In this document: positions 27,122-38,591 of the stretch, piece by piece
How the letters are laid out: each line of letters opens with the position of its first letter
Numbering within the stretch: the first letter of the stretch is position 1
DNA from: Mesorhizobium huakuii
GTDB taxonomy: Bacteria; Pseudomonadota; Alphaproteobacteria; Rhizobiales; Rhizobiaceae
Length of the DNA: 64,000 bases
NCBI RefSeq assembly: GCF_014189455.1
Contig: NZ_CP050296.1
Location: 1,903,501 to 1,967,500, forward strand
Direction of reading: 5' to 3'
Program-made: the position numbers and the translations under genes
The notes under the pieces: generated by a model
Database searches by the model: none
What the model saw: the letters and a program-made list of their open reading frames with translations, nothing else
What the model was told of the DNA's origin: nothing

Positions 27122-27134
27122 CTGGCTGTGATGT

Positions 27135-28451
27135 TTACTTGTAACGATTGTACTTGGTGAACGTCGCCTTCCAGTCGGCGGCGGTCTTGTCGAGCGCTTC
27201 CTGGGCAGTGCCCTTTCCGCCGACCACGAACGGATAGATGTTCTGGTTCAGCTGATCGAGCACTTCGGCGTATTCAGGCGTCGCCCAGAAATCCTTGACC
27301 ATGAACATCGTGTCGTAGAACGCCTTGTTGTAAGGCGTGGCCTTCTGAAAGGCGTCCGACTTCAGCACGGCCTGGCTGCAGGTGTAGCCGCCGAGCTCCG
27401 CCCACTTCTTCTGGGTCTCGTCCTTGATGAACCACTCCAGGAACTTCATCGACTCGTCCTTGTTCTTCGAATACGAGACGACTGAAATTCCCTGACCGCC
27501 GAGTGCGGCGAAGCGCTTGCCGTCCGGGCCGGCCGGATTGGCGAAGAAGCCCGTCTGGTCGGCAAAGGGGTTGGTGGCCTTGTTCACCAGCGGCGGGAAG
27601 AAGGCGAAGAAGTTCATGCTCATCGCGGCGAGCCCGCCGGTGATCGCCTGGTTGTCCTCCACGAAGAAGGTCTTGCCCCAGCCGGGAGGCGTGAACTTGT
27701 AGAGCTCCTTGTACATCTCGAGGCCGGCGACAGCCTCCTTCGAGTTGATGATGCCGTCGACCTTGTAGGTGGCGTAGTCGCCGAGATCGCCGCCATGGCT
27801 GAAGATGGCGCTCTCGACGCCCATCGCCATCGCGTCATAGGAATTGTCGGTGTAGATGGCGACGCCGTAGCGCTTCTGGTCCGGACGGTGGAAGAACTCG
27901 GCGATGTCGCGCAGCTGCGCGTAGGTCGTCGGCACGGCGAGGTCGTAGCCGTACTTGGCCTTGAAGGCTTCCTTCTCCTTCGGGTCCTCGAACCAGTCCT
28001 TGCGGTAGGACCAGCCGATCGCGTCGCCTTCCAGCGGGATCGCCCAGTATTTGCCGGAGCCGCCGGGATATTCGGCGTAGTACTTGATGGTCGCGGGGGC
28101 CATCACGTCGCCGAGCTTGTGCTGGTTGAAGAAGTCGGTCAGGTCGACGTAGTGACCTTGCGTCGAACCGGCGCCCAGCCATTGCGAGTCACCGACCACC
28201 ATGTCGTAGGCGTCGCCATGCGCGTTGAACTCGGTGAAGGCCTTGGTCTGGAAATCGGGCCATGGCGTGGTCTGCACCGTGACCTTCACACCGGTCTCGG
28301 CCGTATAGTCGTTGACGAGTTCCTGCAGATAGTTCGCAGGATCCCATTCCGCCCAGAAAATGGTGAGTTCCTTGTCCTGCGCGTGGACGGATGTTCCGTA
28401 GGCAAGCGTCAGGCCGATACCAGCAAGCACGCTGGTCATTATCTTGCGCAT
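27135..28451 (-). CDS. Sugar ABC transporter substrate-binding protein (CUT1 type)
   Basis: 438-aa periplasmic binding protein. A signal peptide ends near VHA-QDKEL (about residue 24), and the mature start KELTIFWAEWDPANYLQELV is typical of family 1 sugar-binding proteins. The start at 28451 has GGAGG 8 bp upstream; the frame remains open for 28 more codons. First gene of the operon 28451-22694. The ligand is not predictable: the protein is shorter than the roughly 570-aa glycerol-binding GlpV type. Confidence 0.92.
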   Translation of the reverse strand: MRKIMTSVLAGIGLTLAYGTSVHAQDKELTIFWAEWDPANYLQELVNDYTAETGVKVTVQTTPWPDFQTKAFTEFNAHGDAYDMVVGDSQWLGAGSTQGHYVDLTDFFNQHKLGDVMAPATIKYYAEYPGGSGKYWAIPLEGDAIGWSYRKDWFEDPKEKEAFKAKYGYDLAVPTTYAQLRDIAEFFHRPDQKRYGVAIYTDNSYDAMAMGVESAIFSHGGDLGDYATYKVDGIINSKEAVAGLEMYKELYKFTPPGWGKTFFVEDNQAITGGLAAMSMNFFAFFPPLVNKATNPFADQTGFFANPAGPDGKRFAALGGQGISVVSYSKNKDESMKFLEWFIKDETQKKWAELGGYTCSQAVLKSDAFQKATPYNKAFYDTMFMVKDFWATPEYAEVLDQLNQNIYPFVVGGKGTAQEALDKTAADWKATFTKYNRYK

Positions 28452-28611
28452 AATGTTCCTCCCTGGTGCGCATTCTACCCTTGTCATGCGAGCCGGCAGC
28501 GTGGTCGGCCCTGGTAGTTCCTCCGGTGATGGCATTTCTCCGGTTTCGGGCCTCCTCGCCCTGCCGGAAAATGGATCGCAGCCCTCACTTTCGATCCGCT
28601 TTGTCGCTCCT

Positions 28612-28629
28612 AATCTGGTATTACCAATT
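28612..28629. promoter_or_regulatory. Operator-like palindrome upstream of the sugar ABC operon
   Basis: AATCTGGTATTACCAATT, core TGGT-ATT-ACCA, about 165 bp before the binding-protein start. Same pattern as the sites near 13288, 13468, 28792 and 34706, pointing to a FadR-type GntR regulator. Confidence 0.6.
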
Positions 28630-28787
28630 CTAGATAGACGTCAAGTTCTTTCTTGAGCGATCGAGGGCGGCACGATAAGCCGTTCGGCGCAGCATCTGTC
28701 TGTTTTCTCTTGTTTTTCCTACTCCTTGATATGCAGTGGCCTTGTTTCCGGCTCCGTATCGCCATTAAGATCAGCATCCAGCTCAAC

Positions 28788-28806
28788 TATCTGGTCGAAC
28801 CAGATA
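28788..28806. promoter_or_regulatory. Perfect operator-like palindrome, second site
   Basis: TATCTGGTCGAACCAGATA is a perfect 8-bp palindrome around CGA. It lies just beyond the 3' end of the TetR gene and 180 bp upstream of the site at 28612, so it could be a distal site of the ABC promoter. The stretch 28452-28809 contains no gene. Confidence 0.6.
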
Positions 28807-28809
28807 ATG

Positions 28810-29496
28810 TCATCCTGCACTTGGCGTCATCTCTCCACCGATCGCCGAATCGGCCATCGCGGCGCGCACCAGCACCCCGGCCGCCCATTGCGCCACGGAC
28901 CTCGTCCCGCGGCTGTCCAGGCCCCATATATCCTTCAGCACGATCAGCACCTCGACGCCGAAGATCAGCGACAACGCCTGTGCCAGGCGCTTGAACTCGC
29001 GCGGCGGCAAATGCCCCTTGAGCGGCGCGATCGCTTGCTGCAGCAAGTCGACACGATGACCGCGCGTGAAGGCCGGCTCGCCGCCCAGCGTGCCAGCCTG
29101 GCGTCGCGCCCATTGATCGAGCGACAGCTTCAGCGCCGCCTTGAACGTTGCTTCAAAAGCCTCGATGCGCGGCATGGCCGTGTCGAACAGCTCCGCGACC
29201 CGGCGCTCGGCGTCCGCCGAGGTCGATTTCCAGGTCAGGATTGGTCCCAACCCCTCGTCGACGACAGCCTGCACCAGCGCCGCCTGGCTCGGGAAATAGC
29301 GATAGGCGGTGGCACGGGAAACTTGCGCCGCTTCCGCCACCTCGCTGACCGACGGCGTGACACCGGCCTGCATCAGCCGTGTCGCCGTCTCCAGCATCAG
29401 CCTTTTCGTGCGCGCCCGGGGTCCACGCTCCACGGCCTCGCCGCTTCCCCGCTCGGTGTCGCCGCTTGCAGCGGATCGTTGACGTGAGACATCCAT
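28810..29496 (-). CDS. TetR-family transcriptional regulator
   Basis: About 228 aa. The N-terminal helix-turn-helix reads VSEVAEAAQVSRATAYRYFPSQAAL (around residue 60 after a charged lead). The C-terminal domain is a typical variable TetR effector domain. The start at 29496 is chosen over an ATG at 29529, which would leave almost no promoter room. Divergent from the Tm-1-like operon with a 51-bp gap holding an inverted TGAGAC...GTCTCA pair (29486-29519), so it is the likely regulator of that operon. Confidence 0.88.
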   Translation of the reverse strand: MDVSRQRSAASGDTERGSGEAVERGPRARTKRLMLETATRLMQAGVTPSVSEVAEAAQVSRATAYRYFPSQAALVQAVVDEGLGPILTWKSTSADAERRVAELFDTAMPRIEAFEATFKAALKLSLDQWARRQAGTLGGEPAFTRGHRVDLLQQAIAPLKGHLPPREFKRLAQALSLIFGVEVLIVLKDIWGLDSRGTRSVAQWAAGVLVRAAMADSAIGGEMTPSAG

Positions 29497-29547
29497 GTCA
29501 ATATGATACGCGCGTCTCAAAATTTGCAATAACCTTGGAAGGCGCCA

Positions 29548-30744
29548 ATGAAGCGCATCTATGTGGTGGGCACCGCCGACACCAAGGGCGAGGAACTCGC
29601 CTTCCTGGCCGATGCGATCGCCGCCACGGGCGCCGCCGTTTCACGCGTCGATGTCGGAACACGCGAAGCAACCATCCCCGTCGACGTCACAGCGGAGGAA
29701 ATCGCCAGCCATCATCCGGACGGCGGCACAGCCGTGCTCGGCGGCAATGACCGGGGTGCTGCGGTTGCCGCCATGGGCGTCGCCTTCAGCCGCTTCGTCC
29801 AGTCGCGAAACGACATCGCCGCCGTGATCGGCATTGGCGGCGGCGGCGGCACGTCGATCATCACGTCGGGCATGCGCGCCCTGCCGCTCGGCCTGCCGAA
29901 AATCATGGTCTCGACGCTCGCGTCGGGTGACACGGCTCCCTATGTCGATGTCTCCGACATCATCATGATGCCATCGGTGACCGACATGGCCGGGCTGAAC
30001 CGGCTCTCCCGCGTGGTGCTGCACAATGCCGCCCAGGCGATAGCGGGCATGGCGGCAAGGCCGGCGCCGGCGCCCGACGGCAAGCCGTCGATCGGGCTGA
30101 CCATGTTCGGCGTCACCACGCCTTGCGTGACGGCCATCGCCGACCAGCTTCGCACCGGATATGACTGCATGGTCTTCCACGCCACCGGCACTGGCGGCCG
30201 CAGCATGGAAAAACTGGCCGACAGCGGCCTGCTGTCCGGTGTCATCGACATCACCACGACCGAGGTCTGCGACCTCTTGTTCGGCGGTGTGCTGCCGGCG
30301 ACACAGGATCGGTTCGGCGCGATCGCTCGCAGCAAAGTGCCCTATGTCGGTTCGGTTGGTGCGCTGGACATGGTCAATTTCTGGGCGCCGTCGACCATTC
30401 CGGAACTGTATCGGGGAAGACTGTTCTACGAGCACAATCCGAACGTCACGCTGATGCGCACGACGGCGCAGGAATGCCGCGCGATCGGCGAATGGATCGG
30501 CACCAAGCTCGCCCTCTGCGACGGGCCGGTGCATTTTCTCATCCCGGAAAAGGGCGTCTCGGCACTCGACATTGAAGGTGGCGCCTTCTTCGATCCGGAA
30601 GCCGACGACGTCCTGTTCGAAGCCATCGAACGCACCATCAGGCCGAATGGCAGGCGCCGCGTCACGCGCTGGCCGCTGCACATCAACGATCCCGAATTCG
30701 CCAGGGCGGCAACCGCCGCCTTCCTCGACATAGCCAGACACTGA
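29548..30744 (+). CDS. Tm-1-like ATP-binding domain protein (UPF0261)
   Basis: 398-aa homologue of the N-terminal part of plant Tm-1, the tomato mosaic virus inhibitor. Recognisable are [19 protein letters not shown] at the N-terminus, the glycine-rich [20 protein letters not shown] and [14 protein letters not shown]. The biochemical role in bacteria is unknown. It is paired with the PEP-hydrolase-like gene 11 bp downstream; in plants the two modules are fused in Tm-1, which supports a joint function. Confidence 0.9.
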   Translation: MKRIYVVGTADTKGEELAFLADAIAATGAAVSRVDVGTREATIPVDVTAEEIASHHPDGGTAVLGGNDRGAAVAAMGVAFSRFVQSRNDIAAVIGIGGGGGTSIITSGMRALPLGLPKIMVSTLASGDTAPYVDVSDIIMMPSVTDMAGLNRLSRVVLHNAAQAIAGMAARPAPAPDGKPSIGLTMFGVTTPCVTAIADQLRTGYDCMVFHATGTGGRSMEKLADSGLLSGVIDITTTEVCDLLFGGVLPATQDRFGAIARSKVPYVGSVGALDMVNFWAPSTIPELYRGRLFYEHNPNVTLMRTTAQECRAIGEWIGTKLALCDGPVHFLIPEKGVSALDIEGGAFFDPEADDVLFEAIERTIRPNGRRRVTRWPLHINDPEFARAATAAFLDIARH

Positions 30745-30755
30745 GGTCCAAAAAC

Positions 30756-31619
30756 ATGCCCGCTATACCGCGCAAGGACATACTGAAGAAATTCCGGGGA
30801 ATGATTGACAAGGGCGTGCCGATCGTCGGCGGCGGCGCCGGCACCGGCCTGTCGGCCAAAGCCGAGGAGGCCGGCGGCATCGACCTGATCATCATCTACA
30901 ATTCCGGCCGCTACCGCATGGCCGGGCGCGGCTCGGCCGCAGGCCTGCTCGCCTATGGCAATGCCAACGAGATCGTCAAGGAAATGGCCTATGAGGTGCT
31001 GCCGGTGGTCAGACACACGCCAGTGCTGGCCGGCGTCAACGGCACCGACCCGTTCGTCATCATGCCGCTGCTTCTGGCCGAGCTGAAGACGATGGGCTTT
31101 TCCGGCGTGCAGAATTTTCCGACCATCGGCCTGTTCGACGGCAGCATGCGGCAGAGTTTCGAGGAGACCGGCATGGGCTTCGGGCTCGAGGTCGACATGA
31201 TCGCCGAGGCGCATAAGCTCGACCTCTTTACCACGCCCTATGTCTTCAACCCGGACGAGGCGCGCGCTATGACAAAAGCCGGCGCCGACATCGTCGTCGC
31301 CCATATGGGCGTGACCACAGGCGGCTCGATCGGCGCCACCTCGGCCAAGTCGCTCGACGACTGCGTTGTCGCGATCGACGCCATCGCTGATGCCGCGCGC
31401 TCGGTGCGCAACGACGTTATCCTGCTTTGCCATGGGGGGCCGATCTCGATGCCGGATGATGCCCGCTACATTCTCTCACATGCCAAAGGCCTGCACGGCT
31501 TCTATGGCGCAAGCTCGATGGAGCGGCTGCCGGCGGAGGCGGCGATCGCGAGACAGACGGCCGATTTCAAGGCGGTGACGCTCGGTGATGAGAAAACCGC
31601 GAAGAAAAAGAAGGGATGA
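30756..31619 (+). CDS. PEP-hydrolase-like TIM-barrel protein
   Basis: 287 aa of the phosphoenolpyruvate hydrolase-like family (TIM-barrel signal transduction protein), matching the C-terminal half of Tm-1. Motifs are [63 protein letters not shown] and [12 protein letters not shown]. The lysine-rich C-terminal tail (KKKKG) is unusual. It lies between the UPF0261 and cupin genes in one operon. Confidence 0.9.
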   Translation: MPAIPRKDILKKFRGMIDKGVPIVGGGAGTGLSAKAEEAGGIDLIIIYNSGRYRMAGRGSAAGLLAYGNANEIVKEMAYEVLPVVRHTPVLAGVNGTDPFVIMPLLLAELKTMGFSGVQNFPTIGLFDGSMRQSFEETGMGFGLEVDMIAEAHKLDLFTTPYVFNPDEARAMTKAGADIVVAHMGVTTGGSIGATSAKSLDDCVVAIDAIADAARSVRNDVILLCHGGPISMPDDARYILSHAKGLHGFYGASSMERLPAEAAIARQTADFKAVTLGDEKTAKKKKG

Positions 31620-31623
31620 GACC

Positions 31624-33206
<1,583 letters not shown>

Positions 33207-33221
33207 CTGCCAAGACAGTCG

Positions 33222-33345
33222 CTCTCCCCGTGGGGGGAGAAGAGGAGAGCGCCAGCGCTGGCACCTCCTCTCCCCTCGGGGAGAGGTCGGATTGCCCCGA
33301 ATTGCCCTTGCAATTCGGCTGGCAATCCGGGTGAGGGGGAGCGCC
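33222..33345. repeat. Mosaic of short palindromes next to IS110
   Basis: Successive hairpins include CTCCCC-GTG-GGGGAG, CCAGCGCTGG, CTCCCC-TC-GGGGAG and GAATTG-CCCTTG-CAATTC, in a 124-bp intergenic block ending at the peptidase gene's stop. It resembles the mosaic palindromic elements known from rhizobial intergenic DNA. The first part is the right half of the IS110 target. Confidence 0.7.
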
Positions 33346-33352
33346 GTTCGCG

Positions 33353-34543
33353 CTAAGCCACCCCACCCCTGCTCCATCCCCGCCCCCGGTCCCCGAACAT
33401 CACGTAACCAGCATCCGTCACCGCCAGCGTATCCTCCAGCTTGATGAAGCCTCGTGTCGGGTGAAGCATCGTCGTCTCCACCGACAGCACCATGTTCTTC
33501 TCCAGCGGCTTGGCCGCGTAGGTGCCTTCATAGGTGACCGGATGGTTGGTCATCAGGAATGGCGCCTCATGCGTGATCAGCCCCATGCCGTGGGCGAAGA
33601 AATCGGTATAGGGCGCCACCTTTGATTTCTTCAGGACGCCCTCGGCGTGCGAAATCATATCGCCGCCCAGAGTGCCCGCCTTGACCTTCGAGAACGCCGC
33701 CTGCTGCACCGTCTCGACCTCGGCCAGCAAATCCTCGAGTTCGGCATCCGGTTCGCCCAGAATGCCCATCCGGCAGAGGTCGCCAATATAGCCAAGATAA
33801 TTGCCGCCGGAATCGATCGACAGCACCTCGCCCTTCTTCCACGCTTGTGGCGAGGCGGCGCGGTTGTGGCTGGAGCCCAGCGTCAGCAGGCAGTATTCGA
33901 AATGCGCGCCGCGATTGGTCTCCTCGCGCCGCAGATGCTCAATGATATCGGCCTTGGTCGTGCCTTCCCGAGCCCAGGCGATGGTCGCCAGCATGGAATC
34001 GGTGATCAGCTCGGAGGCGGTGCGCAGCTTCTCCAGTTCCGCATCGGTCTTGATGGCGCGCATACGCTCCAGCATGTCGGTCGCATCGATCAGCTTGGCA
34101 TCCGGCAACGCCTTGCGGATCAGCGTGTAGGCATCAGACGGCAGGAAGCCGGGCTCGATGCCGATGCGGGCACCCGCCTTGCCGATCTTTTGCAGATGTT
34201 CGACGGCGAGGTTGGCGGCATCGAGCGTGCCCCAGCAGGCGGCATGCAGCGTCGGCGTCCAGAACGGGTTGTTCTGATGCTCGCCGCCTTCCATGCGATT
34301 GCCGATATAGGCCGCATGATCCGGTCCGCCTTTTTCGTACACGACGATCGGCAGGTAGCGGCTGTGGCCGATCGCATCCATGGCGGCGAAGAAGATGAAT
34401 TTATAGCCGCCCAGCAGATACTGCGTGTTGTGCTTGGAGGTCGCGAGCAGCACATCGATGCCGGCCTCCTCCATCAGCCGGTCGACTCTCGCCTGCTCGA
34501 ACGGGATATTGCTGACGGCACTCTTGCCCGGCGCAATGTTCAT
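33353..34543 (-). CDS. M24-family metallopeptidase (Xaa-Pro aminopeptidase-like)
   Basis: 396-aa pita-bread protein with creatinase-like N-domain. The five metal ligands are recognisable: two Asp in LSIDSGGNYLGYIGDLCR, His in FAHGMGLITHEAP, Glu in VLSVETTM and Glu in IKLEDTLAV. It may be a prolidase/aminopeptidase or a creatinase/ectoine-hydrolase relative. It is divergent from a dipeptide-type ABC operon, which suggests processing of an imported amide or peptide. Confidence 0.9.
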   Translation of the reverse strand: MNIAPGKSAVSNIPFEQARVDRLMEEAGIDVLLATSKHNTQYLLGGYKFIFFAAMDAIGHSRYLPIVVYEKGGPDHAAYIGNRMEGGEHQNNPFWTPTLHAACWGTLDAANLAVEHLQKIGKAGARIGIEPGFLPSDAYTLIRKALPDAKLIDATDMLERMRAIKTDAELEKLRTASELITDSMLATIAWAREGTTKADIIEHLRREETNRGAHFEYCLLTLGSSHNRAASPQAWKKGEVLSIDSGGNYLGYIGDLCRMGILGEPDAELEDLLAEVETVQQAAFSKVKAGTLGGDMISHAEGVLKKSKVAPYTDFFAHGMGLITHEAPFLMTNHPVTYEGTYAAKPLEKNMVLSVETTMLHPTRGFIKLEDTLAVTDAGYVMFGDRGRGWSRGGVA

Positions 34544-34627
34544 CTCTCTCTCCCTGAATTGCCTGGGATCGACCTTGTTCCGCTCCCAATCCCTCGGCTG
34601 TGGATCAAATCTGCACCATTTTGCCCG

Positions 34628-34644
34628 TTCTGGTCTAGCCAGAA
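34628..34644. promoter_or_regulatory. Operator-like palindrome near the peptidase start
   Basis: TTCTGGTCTAGCCAGAA, a palindrome around CTA with a TGGT-N3-GCCA core (one base off the pattern of neighbouring sites), about 85 bp upstream of the minus-strand peptidase start. Confidence 0.45.
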
Positions 34645-34701
34645 ATGTGCCAACGACACGGCCCGACTGTCACCAAGTCGTCATCCGTCGCCTATCCGCG
34701 A

Positions 34702-34735
34702 AATCTGGTCCTACCAGATTGGTTGAATTGAACCA
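34702..34735. promoter_or_regulatory. Double operator-like palindrome upstream of the peptide ABC operon
   Basis: AATCTGGTCCTACCAGATT (34702-34720, perfect around CCT) is followed at once by TGGTT-GAATTG-AACCA (34720-34735). A third half-like CTGGTCCAG is at 34746-34754. These lie in the 363-bp divergent gap, which holds no gene. Confidence 0.6.
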
Positions 34736-34906
34736 TTCTCTTGAACTGGTCCAGCGGACGAAAATTTCAAAGCCAAGCAAGGATGCGCCAATTCCGTCTC
34801 TGGCGAAACCCTCGGCAAGGCTCATAATCGCTCTCGCAAGGATGCCGGTGCCGGCATCCGAGGGGTTGTCGCGCCGATCGGGTCGCGGAGAGGACGGAGT
34901 TCGATC

Positions 34907-36518
34907 ATGTCAGGTTTCACGATTTCCAGACGCAAAATGCTTGCCGGCTCGGCGATGCTGCTGGCCTCCACCGCCATGCCGATATCAGGCTGGGCGCAGA
35001 CGCCGAAGAAGGGCGGCCGCCTGGTGCTCGCTGCGGATTCCCGAGCCACGCAACCTCAACCCGGCGATCGTCGCCTCCAACGGCGTCTTCTTCATCTCCA
35101 GCAAGATCGTCGAGACGCTGGCCGAAGCCTCCTTCGACGGCAAGGACGGGCTTGCGCCACGCCTGGCGCTGAGCTGGGAAGGTGCCGCCGACGGGCTCTC
35201 GGTGACATTCAAGCTGCGCGACGGCGTCAAATGGCATGACGGCAAGCCGTTCACCTCGGCCGACGTCGCCTTCTCGGCGCTGCAGATCTGGAAGCCGCTG
35301 CAAAATCTCGGCCGCACCGTGTTCAAGGATCTGGCCAGCGTCGAGACGCCTGACGATCTCACCGCCGTGTTCAAATTCGCCAAGCCGACGCCATTCCAGC
35401 TGATCCGCAATGCGCTGCCAGCGCTGTCGAGCGTGGTGCCGAAACACGTCTACGAAGTCGGCAAGATCGAGGACAATCCCGCCAACAACGCCCCCATCGG
35501 CACCGGTCCATTCAAATTCGGCGAGTACAAGGCCGGCCAGTATTACAAGCTGACGAAGAACACCGATTACTGGGGCAAGGACGAGCCCTATCTCGACGAG
35601 ATCATCTATCAGGTGCTGCCCGACCGCACGTCGGCTGCGAGCGCGCTGGAAGCGGAAGAAATCCAGCTCGCCGCCTTCTCCGCCGTGCCGCTGGCCGACC
35701 TCGACCGCATCTCCAAGGTGCCGGGCCTGAAGGTGATCACCAAGGGCTATGAGGGGCTGACTTACCAGCTCGTCGTCGAGATCAACCATCGCCGCAAGGA
35801 ACTGGCCGATGTGAAAGTGCGGCAGGCGATCGCGCATGCCATCGACAAGGACTTCGTCGTCAAGACGGTGTTCCTCGGCTATGCCGCGACGGCAACTGGC
35901 CCGGTGCCGAAGAACGATCCGCAATTCTACACCGCCGACGTGCCGACCTATGCCTTCGATGTCGCCAAGGCCAACGCACTGCTCGACGAGGCCGGCTACA
36001 AGAAGGGCGCTGACGGCAACCGCTTCACGCTGAAACTTTTGCCGGCGCCCTATTTCAACGAGACCAAGCAGTTCGGCGACTATCTGCGCCAGGCGCTCGC
36101 GGCCATCGGCATCGACGCGCAGTTGGTCAACAACGACTCCGCCGCGCACATCAAGGCCGTCTATACCGACCACGCCTTCGACCTCGCGGTCGGCCCGCCG
36201 GTGTTCCGCGGCGACCCGGCGATCTCGACCACCATCCTGGTGCAGAGCGGCATTCCGGACGGCGTGCCGTTCTCCAACCAGGGCGGCTACAAGAACGACG
36301 CGCTCGACGCGCTGATCGCCAAGGCCTCGGAGACGCTCGATACATCGGCCCGTACCGACCTCTACAAGGAGTTCCAGAAAGAGGTGGCCACCGACCTGCC
36401 GCTGATCAACGTCGCCGAATGGAGTTTCATCAGCGTCGCGCGTGATACGGTGGGCAATATTGCCAACAACCCGCGCTGGGCGGTTTCGAACTGGGCGGAC
36501 ACATATCTGGAATCGTGA
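34907..36518 (+). pseudogene. Peptide-type ABC transporter substrate-binding protein, frameshifted near the N-terminus
   Basis: An SBP_bac_5 protein of about 536 aa is split. From 34907 it reads a twin-arginine-like signal (SRRKMLAGSAMLLAS), then KKGGRLVLAADS. One extra C in the CCC at 35040-35042 shifts the frame. Removing it gives ADSEPRNLNPAIVASNGVFF and joins the long second part (VKWHDGKPFTSADVAFS, NNAPIGTGPFKFGEYK, LYKEFQKEVATDLPLI). Start at 34907 follows GGAG. It heads the operon with permeases at 36778 and 37761. A sequencing error is possible. Confidence 0.85.
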
Positions 36519-36581
36519 CACATTTGCGCGGATGAAAATTCGCGAGAAAATGGGAATTTGGTCGAAGGCCGAGTTCCTTCA

Positions 36582-36735
36582 CACCCCCTCTGTCCTGCCG
36601 GACATCTCCCCCGCAAGGGGGGAGATCAGCAGCTTGTCTGTCTCGCCGATCCTGCAACGTCGGAGGTTGGCGAAACCATTGGCAACAGCCAATCTCCCCC
36701 TTGCGGGGGAGATGTCCGGCAGGACAGAGGGGGGT
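36582..36735. repeat. Long inverted repeat inside the peptide ABC operon
   Basis: Two nearly perfect 44-bp arms (36582-36626 and 36692-36735), each containing CTGTCCTGCCGGACATCTCC, face each other around a 65-bp centre. The arms also contain internal CTCCCCC...GGGGGAG hairpins. The element fills most of the 259-bp gap between the binding-protein gene and the permeases. It looks like a rhizobial RIME/MITE-type element. Confidence 0.85.
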
Positions 36736-36777
36736 GCCTAGGCGCAATCCTGACCAGCGTATCGCCCCGACGCCCCC

Positions 36778-37764
36778 ATGACCCGCGCCCTCACCCTCAT
36801 CCGCCGCCGTCTCGTCGGCAGCGTCTTCGTGCTGCTGATCGTCGTCATCGGCACCTTCCTTTTGCTCGAAGCAGCCCCAGGCGATGCCGTCGATGCCTAT
36901 ATCGTCTCGACCGGTGGCGACGCCGGCATGATCGAATTGCTGCGCCATCGCTGGGGTCTCGACCAGTCGGAGCTGACGCGGCTCGCCAACTATCTCTGGG
37001 CGCTGCTGCATCTCGACCTCGGCCAATCGGTGACCTTCTCCAGGCCGATCCGCGACGTCATCCTCGAACGGTTGCCCAACACGCTGCTGCTGATGGTCAG
37101 CGCCACCACGCTGTCCTTCGGGCTGGGTTCCGCCCTCGGCATCTATGCCGGCGCCAGACCAAGGAGCTTTCGCGATCGCTTCCTGTCGATCGGCTCACTG
37201 GCGCTCTATGCCGTGCCGGGTTTCTGGCTCGGCCTGGTGCTGATCGTCGTCTTTGCCGTCGACCTGCGCTGGCTGCCCATCGGCGGCATCGAGACGCTGG
37301 CCTCGGACAAGACCGGCCTCGACCACGCCGCCGACATCGCCATCCATCTCATCCTGCCGGTGGCCGCGCTCGGCTTCATCTACCTCGCGCTCTATCTGCG
37401 CATGATGCGCGCCGGCATGGCCGAGGTCTGGCGCCAGGATTTTGTCCTCGCCGCCCGCGCCAGAGGGCTTTCCCGCAGCCGCATCGTGCTCGCCCATGTC
37501 GCCCGCAACGCGCTGCTGCCGCTGGTCACCATGCTCGGCCTGCAATCGGCGCAGATGCTCGGCGGCAGTGTCGTCATCGAGAGCGTCTTTTCCGTACCCG
37601 GCCTCGGCCGGCTGGCGCAGGAAGCCGTGGCTTCGCGCGACACGCCGCTGCTGCTCGGCATCATCCTCACCAGCGCCGTGCTGGTCGTCGTCATCAACCT
37701 GCTCGTCGACATCGCCTATGCCTTCCTCGACCCGCGCGTCGGCGCCGGCGAGGCCGGCGCATGA
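36778..37764 (+). CDS. Peptide-type ABC transporter permease (DppB-like)
   Basis: 328-aa inner-membrane permease: one N-terminal helix (about 12-32), a periplasmic region, then five helices with the EAA loop MAEVWRQDFVLAARARGLSRSRIVLAHVARNA. The C-terminal GGSVVIESVFSVPGLGRLAQEAV motif is typical of DppB/OppB. It overlaps the next permease by 4 bp. Confidence 0.93.
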   Translation: MTRALTLIRRRLVGSVFVLLIVVIGTFLLLEAAPGDAVDAYIVSTGGDAGMIELLRHRWGLDQSELTRLANYLWALLHLDLGQSVTFSRPIRDVILERLPNTLLLMVSATTLSFGLGSALGIYAGARPRSFRDRFLSIGSLALYAVPGFWLGLVLIVVFAVDLRWLPIGGIETLASDKTGLDHAADIAIHLILPVAALGFIYLALYLRMMRAGMAEVWRQDFVLAARARGLSRSRIVLAHVARNALLPLVTMLGLQSAQMLGGSVVIESVFSVPGLGRLAQEAVASRDTPLLLGIILTSAVLVVVINLLVDIAYAFLDPRVGAGEAGA

Positions 37765-38591
37765 GACCGCTCCGCCGTTTTCTGCGCACGCCCGAGGCGA
37801 TCGCCGGCGTCGTCCTCCTGACCGCGCTGATTGCCATGGCGCTCATCGCACCGCTGCTGTTTCCCGGCGACCCACAAGCCATCGCCGGCCCGGCGCTGCT
37901 GCCGCCGTTCCAGGACTGGTCGCTGCCGCTCGGGACGGACCGGCTCGGCCGCGACGTGCTGGCCGAACTGTTCCACGGCGCCCGCACGTCGCTTGCCGTC
38001 GGGCTGGCGGCAGCGGCGGCTGCACTTGCCATCGGCTCTGTGGTCGGCACGCTGGCCGGCTTCGCCGGCGGGCTCGTCGACGAGGTGCTGATGCGCAACA
38101 CCGATGCCTTCCAGACCGTGCCGAGCTTCCTGCTGGCGCTGGCCTTCGTCAGCGTCATCGGGCCGTCGCTCGGCATCGTCGTAATCGCCATAGCACTCGG
38201 CACCTGGACCGGGCCCGCCCGTATCGCCCGCGCCGAAGTCCTCTCCATCCGCGAACGCGACTATGTCGCCAGCGCCCGCGCCATCGGCATGCATCCGCTC
38301 GAAATCGCCTTTCGCGAAGTGCTGCCCAACGCCTTGCCCCCGGTGCTGGCGATGTCCTCGGTGATCGTCGCCGCCGCCATCCTCACCGAAGCGGCCCTGT
38401 CCTTCCTTGGCCTCGGCGACCCCAACCGCGTCACCTGGGGCGGCATGATCGCCGAAGGCCGCGCGGTATTGCGCACCGCGCCCTTCCTGTCGATCGTCCC
38501 GGGCATCGCGCTGGTGCTGACCGTGCTCGGCGTCTATCTAGCCGGCGAAGGCATCGTCGAGACGACGGCGGTCAGGAGAGGCCTGTCGTGA
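37761..38591 (+). CDS. Peptide-type ABC transporter permease (DppC-like)
   Basis: 276-aa permease partner. It has the LGTDRLGRDVLAELFHGAR signature of DppC/OppC, an EAA loop (RERDYVASARAIGMHPLEIAFREVLPNA) and the ending LTEAALSFLGLGDPNRVTWGGMI. ATG at 37761 overlaps the DppB stop; its own stop overlaps the GTG of the ATPase gene. Confidence 0.93.
   Translation: MRPLRRFLRTPEAIAGVVLLTALIAMALIAPLLFPGDPQAIAGPALLPPFQDWSLPLGTDRLGRDVLAELFHGARTSLAVGLAAAAAALAIGSVVGTLAGFAGGLVDEVLMRNTDAFQTVPSFLLALAFVSVIGPSLGIVVIAIALGTWTGPARIARAEVLSIRERDYVASARAIGMHPLEIAFREVLPNALPPVLAMSSVIVAAAILTEAALSFLGLGDPNRVTWGGMIAEGRAVLRTAPFLSIVPGIALVLTVLGVYLAGEGIVETTAVRRGLS

Noticed and set aside
22694..28451. Assignment of the two-ATPase operon to glycerol uptake (GlpSTPQUV)
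   Set aside because: The binding protein is about 438 aa rather than about 570, and the small membrane protein does not look like the DUF2160 partner.
34425..36518. 697-codon reading of the peptide-binding protein
   Set aside because: The first 200 codons are noncoding promoter DNA and an out-of-frame signal peptide; the true start is 34907 with a one-base lesion near 35041.
36558..38591. Very long frame covering both dipeptide permeases
   Set aside because: Its first 400 codons are an out-of-frame reading of the DppB-like gene. Only the part from 37761 is a real protein.
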